Shown here one piece after another: positions 8,617 to 16,066 of a stretch of DNA of 45,491 bases (the stretch's first letter is position 1; the number at the start of each line of letters is the position of its first letter). Location: positions 1 through 45,491 of the forward strand of contig CAYUEN010000016.1 in NCBI GenBank assembly GCA_964443745.1. The letters are read 5' to 3'. The translations under genes were made by a program, and so were the position numbers. Source of the stretch: CAYUEN01 sp964443745. Lineage in GTDB: Bacteria > Campylobacterota > Campylobacteria > Campylobacterales > QNZT01. The notes beneath the pieces were generated by a model. It was given only the letters and a program-made list of their open reading frames with translations, searched no databases and had not been told where the DNA came from.

Positions 8617-9738
8617 CTATTTCCCCCTTTTGGCGTAGAATTCCTTTTTGAACGCCGTAAACCGGTTTTCGAGGATCGCGGCTCTTGCTTCGCGCATCAG
8701 CTGCAGATAGTAGTGCAGATTGTGGAGCGATGCGAGGCGGAAGTAGGCGAGCTCCTTCGCACGAAAGAGGTGACGCAGATAGCCTCTGGAGTAGCGCCGA
8801 CAGGTGTAGCAGCCGCAACTCGCGTCGATCGGTTCGTCGCTCGTTTGGTGGGCGGCGCCTTTGATGTTGAGTTTTCCGAAGGAGGTGAAAAGCGTGCCGT
8901 TGCGGGCGTTTCGCGTCGGCATGACGCAATCGAACATATCGACTCCCAAAGCGATGTTTTCGATCAGATCTTCGGGTGTTCCGACTCCCATCAGGTAGCG
9001 CGGTTTCTCTTCGGGAAGCAGCGGAGCCGTATAGCCGACGGTTTCGTACATCGATTCGCTGCTTTCGCCGACACTCAGACCGCCGATCGCGAATCCGTCG
9101 AAATCAAGCTGCGTCAACTCCTTGGCCGAACGCTCTCTGAAAGCTCTATCCGTACCGCCCTGCACGATCGCGAAGATATGCTGCTGCAAACCTATGCCGC
9201 GGCTTTGCATTTTTTTGTGATGGGCGATCGAAGCCTTCGCCCAGGCTGTTGTGCGTATGACCGATTCGCGTATGCGTTCCCGCGTCGCCGGTAGTGCGAC
9301 CAGATCGTCGAGTATCATCATGATGTCGCTTTTGAGATTGTATTGGATATCGAGTACCTTTTGGGGGGTGAAGTAGTGCATCGAGCCGTCGATGTGGCTT
9401 TTGAAGCGGATACCTTCATCGTCGGCTTTTGCGATATCGGAGAGCGAAAAAGCCTGGAATCCTCCGCTATCGGTCAGAAAACTTCGATGGTAGTCGGCAA
9501 AACCGTGCAATCCGCCGAAGCGTTCGACGATGGTATCACCCGGACGCAGATAGAGGTGGTAGGTATTGGCCAAAATGATCTGGGTCTGGAGAATCTCCTC
9601 CATATCGTGAGCGTCCAGGGCCTTGACGGAGCCGACGGTACCCACGGGCATGAAGACGGGCGTATGGATGCGGCTGTGGGCGGTCTGAATCGTACAGGCT
9701 CGCGCATTCGCGTCGGTGTGGTCTATGTGAAACTGCAT
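8617..9738 (-). CDS. tgt: tRNA-guanine transglycosylase
   Basis: Tgt exchanges guanine-34 in GUN anticodons for the queuosine precursor preQ1. The 373-aa protein has the general acid/base Asp90 in TDSGGFQAFSL, the IVQGG and GGLSVGE substrate-pocket segments, the nucleophile region DMFDCVMPTRNARNG, and a C-terminal zinc site (CGCYTC followed by LRHL). Length matches E. coli Tgt (375 aa). ATG at 9738 has CAGAGG about 10 nt upstream. It has its own TGCTATAAT promoter across the end of the MscS gene and is also within reach of that gene's transcript. Confidence 0.96.
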   Translation of the reverse strand: MQFHIDHTDANARACTIQTAHSRIHTPVFMPVGTVGSVKALDAHDMEEILQTQIILANTYHLYLRPGDTIVERFGGLHGFADYHRSFLTDSGGFQAFSLSDIAKADDEGIRFKSHIDGSMHYFTPQKVLDIQYNLKSDIMMILDDLVALPATRERIRESVIRTTAWAKASIAHHKKMQSRGIGLQQHIFAIVQGGTDRAFRERSAKELTQLDFDGFAIGGLSVGESSESMYETVGYTAPLLPEEKPRYLMGVGTPEDLIENIALGVDMFDCVMPTRNARNGTLFTSFGKLNIKGAAHQTSDEPIDASCGCYTCRRYSRGYLRHLFRAKELAYFRLASLHNLHYYLQLMREARAAILENRFTAFKKEFYAKRGK

Positions 9739-9761
9739 ACAAAGCCTCTGTTTTTCGCCCC

Positions 9762-9770
9762 ATTATAGCA
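9762..9770 (-). promoter_or_regulatory. Extended -10 promoter for tgt
   Basis: On the minus strand TGC-TATAAT occupies 9770-9762. The UAA stop of the upstream MscS-family gene lies inside the hexamer (9763-9765). A start site about 7 nt downstream would give a leader of about 17 nt before the tgt ATG. Confidence 0.65.
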
Positions 9771-11562
9771 GACGCAAGGTTTTCGGCCCCTTTGGAGCGA
9801 AACGCAGTCGGTGAAGCACTTCGTAGATGAGGGTATAGAATTTCGCTTTCTGCTCTTTTATATCTTCGAATTTCGCGTAATGCACCCAGATGAGCAATTC
9901 GTAGCCAAGAGAGGTTTTGCCGATTTTGGAGATGATTACCTTTGGCATATGCGTCTCTTCCCGGATGTAGGGAAGATCGCTCTCCTTCAGGGCGGCAAGG
10001 AGGCGACTTTCGACGAGTTTGGGATCGATGTCGCCGAAAGTGGTGAAAGGAATATGGATGCGTCTGAGGCTGATCTGTCTGGTGTGGTTGGTGACGCTCT
10101 CTTTGATGAAGGTGATGTTGGGGATCAGTTTTTCGACATTGTCGCCGGTTCGGATCGTCGTGGCACGCAGGGTGATGTCGTATACGCGACCTTTGAGTTC
10201 GGGTGTGATTTCGATGAAGTCTCCGACTCTGAAAGGACGATCGATCATCAGCCAGATGCCGCTGGCGAAATTGGCGATCAGTCCCTGAAAGCCGATGCCG
10301 ATACCGACGATTAGTGCGCCGATGATGACGAAAATCGCGCGAAGCCCCAGGCCCACGACCTGAAGGGCGATCACGAGTGAAAGCAGAAGAATCAGATAGT
10401 AGCCGAAGTTGGAAATCAGCGCTCCGGATGCGAGCGTCGTCGCACGACGTTTTTCGAAAAAACGGAGGGCGAGACGTTTGTAGAGGGAGGCGAAAGAGGA
10501 GCCGGCGATCAGTATCGATGCCACGATCAGCAGCGTATAGAGACTGATCGCCTTCTCCTGAAAGACAAAAAGCGGTTTTTTGCCGTAATCCAGCAGTTTT
10601 TCCCAAAAACTCTGGAGCGACTGGGTCGAGGAGGAGAGCAGGGCGGTCGCCTGCCCGAATCGCCATGTGGCGAGTTCGTCGAGGAGTCGATGGAGATTTT
10701 GATAGAGGGGCCGTTTTTCTTCGGGGAGCGCCTCGATACTTTCGCCCATTTTCGCAAGCGAATCGTAGAAAGGCTCTTTGTCCGCCCGCTTCAGATGGGC
10801 GAGTGCGATCAACGCTTCGTTGTCGATTTTCGCGATCGTCGTCTGAAAACGCGCCGCTGTGAGATTGCGCTCCTTTTGGCGAATCTCCGGTTTGATCGCT
10901 CCCTCTTCTATCGCCGACTGCTCCTTTTCCATCTCGACGAGTCTCTTCTCTTCCTGGATTCTAGTTATTTTCGTCTCTATCTTTCTGATCGCCTCCTTTT
11001 TGGGGTGGGGCGTGGAAGGGCGAATGCGCAAAAGTGTCTTTTTGAGCGTTTCGAGGCGAAGCGCGTAGAGGTTGCGGTAGATTTTGAGTTTTTTCGCGAT
11101 TTTTTGCTGAGTTTTTTTGTAGAAAGCGTATTGCAGCTGTTGGGAGAGGAGTTGGGGATCGCTCTTTTTTTCGATCTTTTCGATCGACTCTTTGAGCTGA
11201 TAGAGTTGCTCTTGTATCCGAGCCGATTTGCGTGTGAGCGTTTCGATGGCGGTCGTGAGTTTGGCAACGCGGTAGAGTGCTTGCAGATACGCTTTTTCGC
11301 TGACACTTTCCTTTTTCAGCAGCGAATCCAGATCACATCGTAGCAGTTTCTCTTCTGTGCGGTCGAATTTTTGCAGACGCTCAAGAAGCAGACGCTCCTG
11401 TGCGATCGTTTTGGAAGATTTGAGGTGGAGTTTCTCGCTTTTGTCGATATCGGCCGCGATACGGCGATAGAGGGCGTCGGGATTTTCGGATCGGTAGAGT
11501 TTCGTATCGATGTGCGCACAATGCAGCAGCAGTGGAAAAAGAAGCAGAATCAGGTATCTCAT
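9763..11562 (-). CDS. MscS-family mechanosensitive channel with long coiled-coil domain
   Basis: The 599-aa product starts with a signal peptide (MRYLILLLFPLLLHCA), then about 290 residues of charged, coiled-coil-forming sequence expected in the periplasm, then several membrane helices from about residue 340. The conserved MscS pore and beta domains follow: the GIGIGFQGLIANFASGIWLMIDRPFRVGDFIEI stretch (in part) and the ITLRATTIRTGDN segment. Such channels release solutes on hypo-osmotic shock. The large N-terminal extension resembles the MscK/MscM class layout. No Shine-Dalgarno precedes the ATG, and an extended -10 ends 6 nt before it, so the mRNA may be leaderless. It heads the minus-strand unit with tgt and the TAXI gene. 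Confidence 0.88.
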   Translation of the reverse strand: MRYLILLLFPLLLHCAHIDTKLYRSENPDALYRRIAADIDKSEKLHLKSSKTIAQERLLLERLQKFDRTEEKLLRCDLDSLLKKESVSEKAYLQALYRVAKLTTAIETLTRKSARIQEQLYQLKESIEKIEKKSDPQLLSQQLQYAFYKKTQQKIAKKLKIYRNLYALRLETLKKTLLRIRPSTPHPKKEAIRKIETKITRIQEEKRLVEMEKEQSAIEEGAIKPEIRQKERNLTAARFQTTIAKIDNEALIALAHLKRADKEPFYDSLAKMGESIEALPEEKRPLYQNLHRLLDELATWRFGQATALLSSSTQSLQSFWEKLLDYGKKPLFVFQEKAISLYTLLIVASILIAGSSFASLYKRLALRFFEKRRATTLASGALISNFGYYLILLLSLVIALQVVGLGLRAIFVIIGALIVGIGIGFQGLIANFASGIWLMIDRPFRVGDFIEITPELKGRVYDITLRATTIRTGDNVEKLIPNITFIKESVTNHTRQISLRRIHIPFTTFGDIDPKLVESRLLAALKESDLPYIREETHMPKVIISKIGKTSLGYELLIWVHYAKFEDIKEQKAKFYTLIYEVLHRLRFAPKGPKTLRLL

Positions 11563-11568
11563 GAAAAG

Positions 11569-11577
11569 ATGATATCA
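11569..11577 (-). promoter_or_regulatory. Extended -10 placing the start site at the MscS-gene ATG
   Basis: On the minus strand TGA-TATCAT lies at 11577-11569 and is separated from the ATG (11562) by the 6 nt CTTTTC. The usual start site, 7 nt past the hexamer, falls on the A of ATG. No purine-rich ribosome site is present. Confidence 0.5.
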
Positions 11578-11600
11578 AGTAAGCGTAAATAAAAAACAAA

Positions 11601-11606
11601 TATAAT
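11601..11606 (+). promoter_or_regulatory. -10 box for the Pif1-like helicase gene
   Basis: A perfect TATAAT lies in an A-rich stretch, 20 nt upstream of the TTG start. The predicted start site (about 11613) leaves a leader of about 14 nt containing AAGAGGA. Confidence 0.6.
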
Positions 11607-11626
11607 CGAAGAAAAAAGAGGATGCC

Positions 11627-12922
11627 TTGCTCTTAAAAATAGTGGAACTTCTGCAAACGCGCAATCTCTTTCTCACCGGTGGAGCGGGTGTGGGGAAAAG
11701 TCATCTTACCCGCGAAGTGATCGCCCACTACGAGAGGGAGTATCGAAATATCGTGGTACTCGGCAGTACCGGCATCAGCGCGGTCCATCTGGGGGGCCAG
11801 ACGCTTCATAGCTTTTTTCTCTTCGGGATCGCCGACTCGCTCGAAACGCTCGTCCAACAGGATCGCTACGCCAAAAGCAGGCTCAGGGAACTTGGAAAAA
11901 TCTTGCGTCGGACCGAACTGATCGTCATCGACGAAATCAGTATGGTCAGCGCTCGGACGATGGAGATGATTCTCTATCGGCTCAAAAACGCGCAATACGG
12001 CGGACGGTTGATGGTCGTGGGAGACTTCTATCAGCTTCCGCCCGTAGATAACCGCGAAAAGGGGCGGACGCTTTTCGACGAGGCGCACTATGCGTTCGAA
12101 AGCAGCGCATGGGAAGCATTCGATTTCGTAGGCGTGGAACTTCGAAAGATCAAACGCACCCGCGACAGGGAATTTATGAAAATTCTCGAAAGGATTCGGC
12201 GGGGAGAGGTCGATCATGAAATTCTCTCCTACCTTTTAGATTTGAGAAGATCGGAGTTTTCGGACGAAACGAATGCGACGACGCTTTTCGGTCGGAATGT
12301 GGAAGCCGAACGGATCAACCGCAAACGTGTCGCCGCACTTCCCGGTCGGCCTTTTTCGCTACGGGCGGAGGTGGAAACGTTGGATCCGCATCTTTCCGCT
12401 TCCCGGGTCGCTTCGTGGAAAAAGAGGCTGCCGGTGGTCGAGACGCTGGAGTTGAAAGAGGGGGCGCAGGTGATCTTCACCACGAACAGGTGGGGATGTT
12501 ATCACAACGGCCAGAGAGGTTCGATCGTTTATATCGACGATCAAAGCGTCGTGGTGGATGTGGATGGGCGCAGGATAAAGGTGGAGCGGTACGACTTTGT
12601 CCTCTCCCAGACGGTGCTCGCCGAAGACGGCGCAGTACAGAGTCGTCCGCTTTGCCGTGTTTCGCAATTTCCGCTTCGTCTTGCCTATGCCATCACGATT
12701 CACAAGTCGCAGGGGATGAGTATCGACGATCTGGTCTGCAATGTCGACCACATTTTTGCCAAAAGCCAATTTTACGTCGCACTCAGCCGTGCCGTCGATC
12801 CCAAACGCCTTCGGATCGAATATGGCGGATGGGATTTTGAGGGGTATCTGCGCAGGGTGATAGACGTAGATGAGAAGGTGGAGGAGTTTTACGACTCACT
12901 CTCGGCTTCGGTGCTGGATTGA
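11627..12922 (+). CDS. Pif1/RecD-like SF1B DNA helicase
   Basis: This 431-aa AAA-type helicase has Walker A LTGGAGVGKS (about residues 17-26), motif Ia LGSTGISAVHLGG, Walker B VIDEISMVSA, motif III GDFYQLPPV, an SH3-like insert near FTTNRWGCYHNGQRGSI and the C-terminal motif YAITIHKSQGMSIDDL. Pif1-family enzymes unwind DNA 5' to 3' and resolve forks and G-quadruplexes; the role here is inferred from family. The start is TTG at 11627 with AAGAGGA 4 nt upstream. The nearby ATG at 11622 is followed at once by a stop. The 3' end overlaps ubiE convergently by 34 nt. Confidence 0.88.
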   Translation: MLLKIVELLQTRNLFLTGGAGVGKSHLTREVIAHYEREYRNIVVLGSTGISAVHLGGQTLHSFFLFGIADSLETLVQQDRYAKSRLRELGKILRRTELIVIDEISMVSARTMEMILYRLKNAQYGGRLMVVGDFYQLPPVDNREKGRTLFDEAHYAFESSAWEAFDFVGVELRKIKRTRDREFMKILERIRRGEVDHEILSYLLDLRRSEFSDETNATTLFGRNVEAERINRKRVAALPGRPFSLRAEVETLDPHLSASRVASWKKRLPVVETLELKEGAQVIFTTNRWGCYHNGQRGSIVYIDDQSVVVDVDGRRIKVERYDFVLSQTVLAEDGAVQSRPLCRVSQFPLRLAYAITIHKSQGMSIDDLVCNVDHIFAKSQFYVALSRAVDPKRLRIEYGGWDFEGYLRRVIDVDEKVEEFYDSLSASVLD

Positions 12923-13632
12923 CTCCTTTTTTTCGCGATGAAGAGGGTGGAGATGTCAAGAGAGTATCCTTTCGCCTCCACGATGTCAAATCCCACCTGT
13001 TCGAGTTCTTCGATGAGATGTTCCCTGGTCAGGAAACCGTCTATGGAGTTTGGAAGATAACTGTAGGCGTCGAAGTTTTTCGAAAGCACTCCCCCGATTA
13101 CCGGAAGAATCCGCTTCATATACAGATCTCTCGCGATATGGGCGACGCTCCGTTTTTGCAATTTCGTAAATTCGAGAATCACGAGCAATCCTCCCGGTTT
13201 CAAAACACGATGAAACTCCTCCAGGCCCGCCATCCTATCCACGACGTTGCGTAGGCCGTAGGAGATGCTGAGAATATCGACGCTGTTGTCGTGTACGGGC
13301 AGATCTTTCGCTTCGGCTTTGACGAATTCGGCGCTCAGCCCCTTCTTTTTCGCCTGCTCCAGCATACCGACGGAGGGGTCGGCGCCGACGATCTTGTCGA
13401 TTTGAATATCTCTCTTTTGCGCGAAACGGTCCCAATATTCGCACATGTCGCCGGTTCCGCAGGCGACATCGAGAATGAAGTCGATTCTCTTTTGCGCATA
13501 GGTGTCGAAGCTCTTTTCACACGCTTCCCGTCTCCAACTCTTGTCTACGCCAAAACTCAGCACCCTGTTGGCGACATCGTAGGTTTTGGCGATATCGTCG
13601 AACATCGTGACGATTTTTTTCTGTTTGTCCAC
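12889..13632 (-). CDS. ubiE: Demethylmenaquinone methyltransferase
   Basis: This 247-aa class I SAM-dependent methyltransferase adds the final C-methyl group to demethylmenaquinone. Family motifs are FDDIAKTYDVANRVLSFGVDK (start), VACGTGDMCEYW (SAM site), VGADPSVGMLEQAKKKG, ISYGLRNV and LKPGGLLVILEF. Translation starts at GTG (13630-13632) with AAGGA 6 nt upstream. It lies 16 nt downstream of the M48 protease gene and is probably transcribed with it. In this phylum the quinone ring is usually made by the futalosine route, with a UbiE-type enzyme methylating the product. Confidence 0.93.
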   Translation of the reverse strand: MDKQKKIVTMFDDIAKTYDVANRVLSFGVDKSWRREACEKSFDTYAQKRIDFILDVACGTGDMCEYWDRFAQKRDIQIDKIVGADPSVGMLEQAKKKGLSAEFVKAEAKDLPVHDNSVDILSISYGLRNVVDRMAGLEEFHRVLKPGGLLVILEFTKLQKRSVAHIARDLYMKRILPVIGGVLSKNFDAYSYLPNSIDGFLTREHLIEELEQVGFDIVEAKGYSLDISTLFIAKKRSQSSTEAESES

Positions 13633-13648
13633 ATTCTGTCCTTGGTGA

Positions 13649-14422
13649 TTATCGATAATGCTTTTCCGCGACCGGAATCAGCTTTTTGAGGCGTTGGATG
13701 CGGTGTACGTCGGCGGGATGGGTCGAGAAGAATTCCGGAGGTTTGCGTTTGCCTCTGGAAAGCCGTCTCATATTTTCCCAGAATCTGAGCGCTTCACGCG
13801 GGTTATAGCCCGCTTTCGTCATCAGATAGAGTCCTATTTCGTCCGCTTCGTATTCGAATTTTCGGCTGTAGGGAAGCACGACGCCGAACGTTTCGCCCAA
13901 TCCGTATGCCTGGTCGATCACACCCGCGTATTTGCCTCCTCCGAGTGTCTTGGCGGCGATCTGTTTTCCCATCCGTCCCAATTGGATCATGCTCATCCGC
14001 TCCGCGCCGTGTCTGGCGATCGCATGGGCGACTTCGTGCCCGATCACGGTAGCGAGTTGATCTTCGTTTCGAACCGCTTTGAAGAGTCCCGAATAGACGA
14101 ACACCTTGCCGCCCGGAAGGCAGAAGGCATTGAGGACGTCCGGTTTGTCGATCACGAAAAACTCCCACTTGTATCCTGGTTGTGCCGCCGCTTTTGCGAT
14201 ACGTCTACCGACCCGTTGAACCATGGCGTTGTAGCGTCTGTTGCGACTGAGACGCTCTTTTTTGAGGATTTCTCTCGCAGCCTGATATCCCATCTGCAAC
14301 TCCTGTTGCGGAGAGAAGATGACCAACTGGTTTCGATGGGTGTAGGGGGTTTTGGCGCAGGCGGCGAAGAGAAGTGCCGCAAGCAGCGATGCGAGGAGTG
14401 TCGCCAGCGGTTTTTTGTACAT
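13649..14422 (-). CDS. M48-family lipoprotein metalloprotease
   Basis: The 257-aa product begins with a lipoprotein signal peptide with lipobox LFAAC (Cys22). It contains the zinc-protease motif HEVAHAIARH (near residue 127) and a downstream EYEADEIGLYLMTKAGYNP helix supplying the third ligand, ending with FFSTHPADVHRI. This matches periplasmic M48 peptidases such as LoiP/YcaL, which take part in outer-membrane protein quality control. The ATG has GAGGA upstream, and the -10 lies at 14456-14461. It is followed by ubiE. Confidence 0.9.
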   Translation of the reverse strand: MYKKPLATLLASLLAALLFAACAKTPYTHRNQLVIFSPQQELQMGYQAAREILKKERLSRNRRYNAMVQRVGRRIAKAAAQPGYKWEFFVIDKPDVLNAFCLPGGKVFVYSGLFKAVRNEDQLATVIGHEVAHAIARHGAERMSMIQLGRMGKQIAAKTLGGGKYAGVIDQAYGLGETFGVVLPYSRKFEYEADEIGLYLMTKAGYNPREALRFWENMRRLSRGKRKPPEFFSTHPADVHRIQRLKKLIPVAEKHYR

Positions 14423-14455
14423 ATTGCCATCCTCGAACGAATTTAAGAATAGGCA

Positions 14456-14461
14456 ATTATA
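14456..14461 (-). promoter_or_regulatory. -10 box for the M48 protease gene
   Basis: The minus-strand sequence reads TATAAT in the short gap after the CYTH/CHAD gene. The distance to the M48 ATG (14422) leaves a leader of about 27 nt. It probably drives the M48-ubiE pair. Confidence 0.6.
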
Positions 14462-14471
14462 GCCAAAAAAG

Positions 14472-15878
14472 TTAAGATTCCCGTTGGTAGCGCTCCAGCA
14501 GTCTCTTAGTCAGCGCGTCGATCTCTTTGGAGAGGGCGAGCTCTCTTTTGGCGTTTTTGGCGTAGGTGCGATCGATCATACGTCTGCTTTTTTTGGAGGG
14601 AATCGCGGCATGTTGGAGATAGGTGGCGACGATCAAGCTCTTTCTGGAGAGGTTTTCGTACGCTTTGAGTTTTTGCAAAAGCGTATGAAGCGTGCGGTGT
14701 AGATCCAGCCATCTCTTTTCCAGCAGCGCACCGAAGGCATACAGCAAAACATCGGCTTTCTTCAGGGCCTTTCTCAGACGGCGGTAACTCACCTCGTCCT
14801 GACAGCCGTCTATCTCTTTTTCAAGCGTTTGGATTCTCTTCATCTCTTCGGCCAATTTGCGGGTGACGATATGGGAGATGGGGACGCTGTTGTCGTCTTG
14901 ATATCTGCTTCGGGTTCCCTCTTTGAGCATCATTTCGTACTGTTTGAGTATGATCGCACACTCTCTGGTGCCCAGGTAGTGTGCCAAATCGTGTCCGATC
15001 TGTGCGATTTTCTCTTCCAGCCGTTTTTCGAACGTGAAATACTCCTCGGGCTCGAAGAGCGATTCGCTCGCTTTGAGTTGTTTTTGTATCAGGTAGAGAT
15101 CTCTCAGGGGGGTGGTTGCTTCCCGAAGGTGCATCAGGTGCAAAAGCGCTTTTTGATAGAGAGACTTTTCGAAAAGTTTGGGAAAATGGCGAAGGAGCGC
15201 GAGAGATTTTCCGGTGTAGCTGCGAAAGAGTTCGAAATCCTGTTTTCGACCTTCTCGAAGATAGTTTTCCCTGTGGCTCAGCATCCGGCTGTAGTAGCCG
15301 TAAAGGACGATACGAACCGCATCGATCGTTCGCATCCGCGAAAAGAGGAGCGTATCCGTCCGTTTGGGTAGGGTTCGTTCGATTTCTCGGAAGAGGGCGT
15401 AGACGTTGTAGCGCGTGTCGGAAGGATTGCCAAAAAGCGCGAGATGCTTTTCGAGGTATCTGGGGTCGCGGGTAACCTCTTCGAGGAGATAGGGACGGAG
15501 CGGTTCGGGAAGAGGAGTCGTTTCCGGAAGTTCCAAAATAGCGATTCCTTTGAGGGCCCGTTTGTAGCGGTCAATCGTCAAGGGGATTTCGCCAAGAGAG
15601 AGGTGATGGCGGTTTTTGCGAATCTCCTGTCCGATGATGTTTTTTTTCTCTTTTTGGAAAGTTTCCCGGTCTATCCTTTCGATTCGGCTTTTTTGTTTCT
15701 CTCCGATTCCCTCCCTGGAAATTCTGAAGTATTTTTTTCTTTTTTTGCAATACTCCCGCTCTTTGCAGAGTGCGATTTCGGTGAAATAACAGAGATATTT
15801 GACCCTGGTGGATCGCCGCTCTTGGAGCCATGTATGGATCTGGGGTCTCAAAAGGTAGCGTCTGGTGGCGGGTCTCAT
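14472..15878 (-). CDS. CYTH/CHAD-like protein (probable polyphosphate-associated)
   Basis: This highly basic, helical protein of 468 aa looks like a diverged CYTH-CHAD fusion. The N-terminal part has RKKYFRISREGIGEKQKSRI-type and EIPLTIDRYKR segments reminiscent of CYTH beta strands. The rest is helical with CHAD-like stretches (LFRSYTGKSLALLRHFPKLF, ATTPLRDLYLI, YRRLRKALKKADVLLYAF). CHAD domains bind polyphosphate; CYTH domains hydrolyse or bind triphosphates. The usual N-terminal ExExK signature of CYTH is not visible, so catalysis is doubtful. ATG at 15878 is preferred (GGGAG 9 nt upstream) over the TTG two codons earlier. Confidence 0.55.
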   Translation of the reverse strand: MRPATRRYLLRPQIHTWLQERRSTRVKYLCYFTEIALCKEREYCKKRKKYFRISREGIGEKQKSRIERIDRETFQKEKKNIIGQEIRKNRHHLSLGEIPLTIDRYKRALKGIAILELPETTPLPEPLRPYLLEEVTRDPRYLEKHLALFGNPSDTRYNVYALFREIERTLPKRTDTLLFSRMRTIDAVRIVLYGYYSRMLSHRENYLREGRKQDFELFRSYTGKSLALLRHFPKLFEKSLYQKALLHLMHLREATTPLRDLYLIQKQLKASESLFEPEEYFTFEKRLEEKIAQIGHDLAHYLGTRECAIILKQYEMMLKEGTRSRYQDDNSVPISHIVTRKLAEEMKRIQTLEKEIDGCQDEVSYRRLRKALKKADVLLYAFGALLEKRWLDLHRTLHTLLQKLKAYENLSRKSLIVATYLQHAAIPSKKSRRMIDRTYAKNAKRELALSKEIDALTKRLLERYQRES

Positions 15879-15908
15879 GATCAAGCTCTCCCTCTGGTTG
15901 ATACATCT

Positions 15909-15914
15909 ATCATA
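15909..15914 (-). promoter_or_regulatory. Probable -10 box for the CYTH/CHAD-like gene
   Basis: The minus strand reads TATGAT about 30 nt upstream of the ATG. An alternative GATAAT lies 9 nt further upstream (15918-15923). The region to 16050 is AT-rich and contains a 7-bp inverted repeat AAAATTA/TAATTTT at 15959-15977 of uncertain meaning. Confidence 0.4.
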
Positions 15915-16051
15915 CAGATTATCCGAAAAAAGTTAAAATAAAACGATATGAAAAGGCTAAAATTATAGTTTAATTTTACTAAAAGTAACGAAGTTTAAAA
16001 AAATTGGCTGTTTGGACTCTTTTTTATTAAAGAAATCGGGATCCTTTTTTG

Positions 16052-16060
16052 TGGTATGAT
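16052..16060 (+). promoter_or_regulatory. Extended -10 placing the start site at the next gene's ATG
   Basis: TGG-TATGAT is followed by AATTTC and then ATG (16067). This is the same geometry as the MscS-family gene promoter. No Shine-Dalgarno sequence is present. Confidence 0.5.
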
Positions 16061-16066
16061 AATTTC

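Noticed and set aside
11517..11562. Lipobox in the MscS-family protein (LLLHCA).
   Set aside because: His at the -1 position does not fit the lipobox; an ordinary signal peptide is more likely.
15959..15977. AAAATTA/TAATTTT inverted repeat between the CHAD-like gene and the next gene.
   Set aside because: The region is strongly AT-rich, so a 7-bp repeat made only of A and T is expected by chance. No other evidence supports it.
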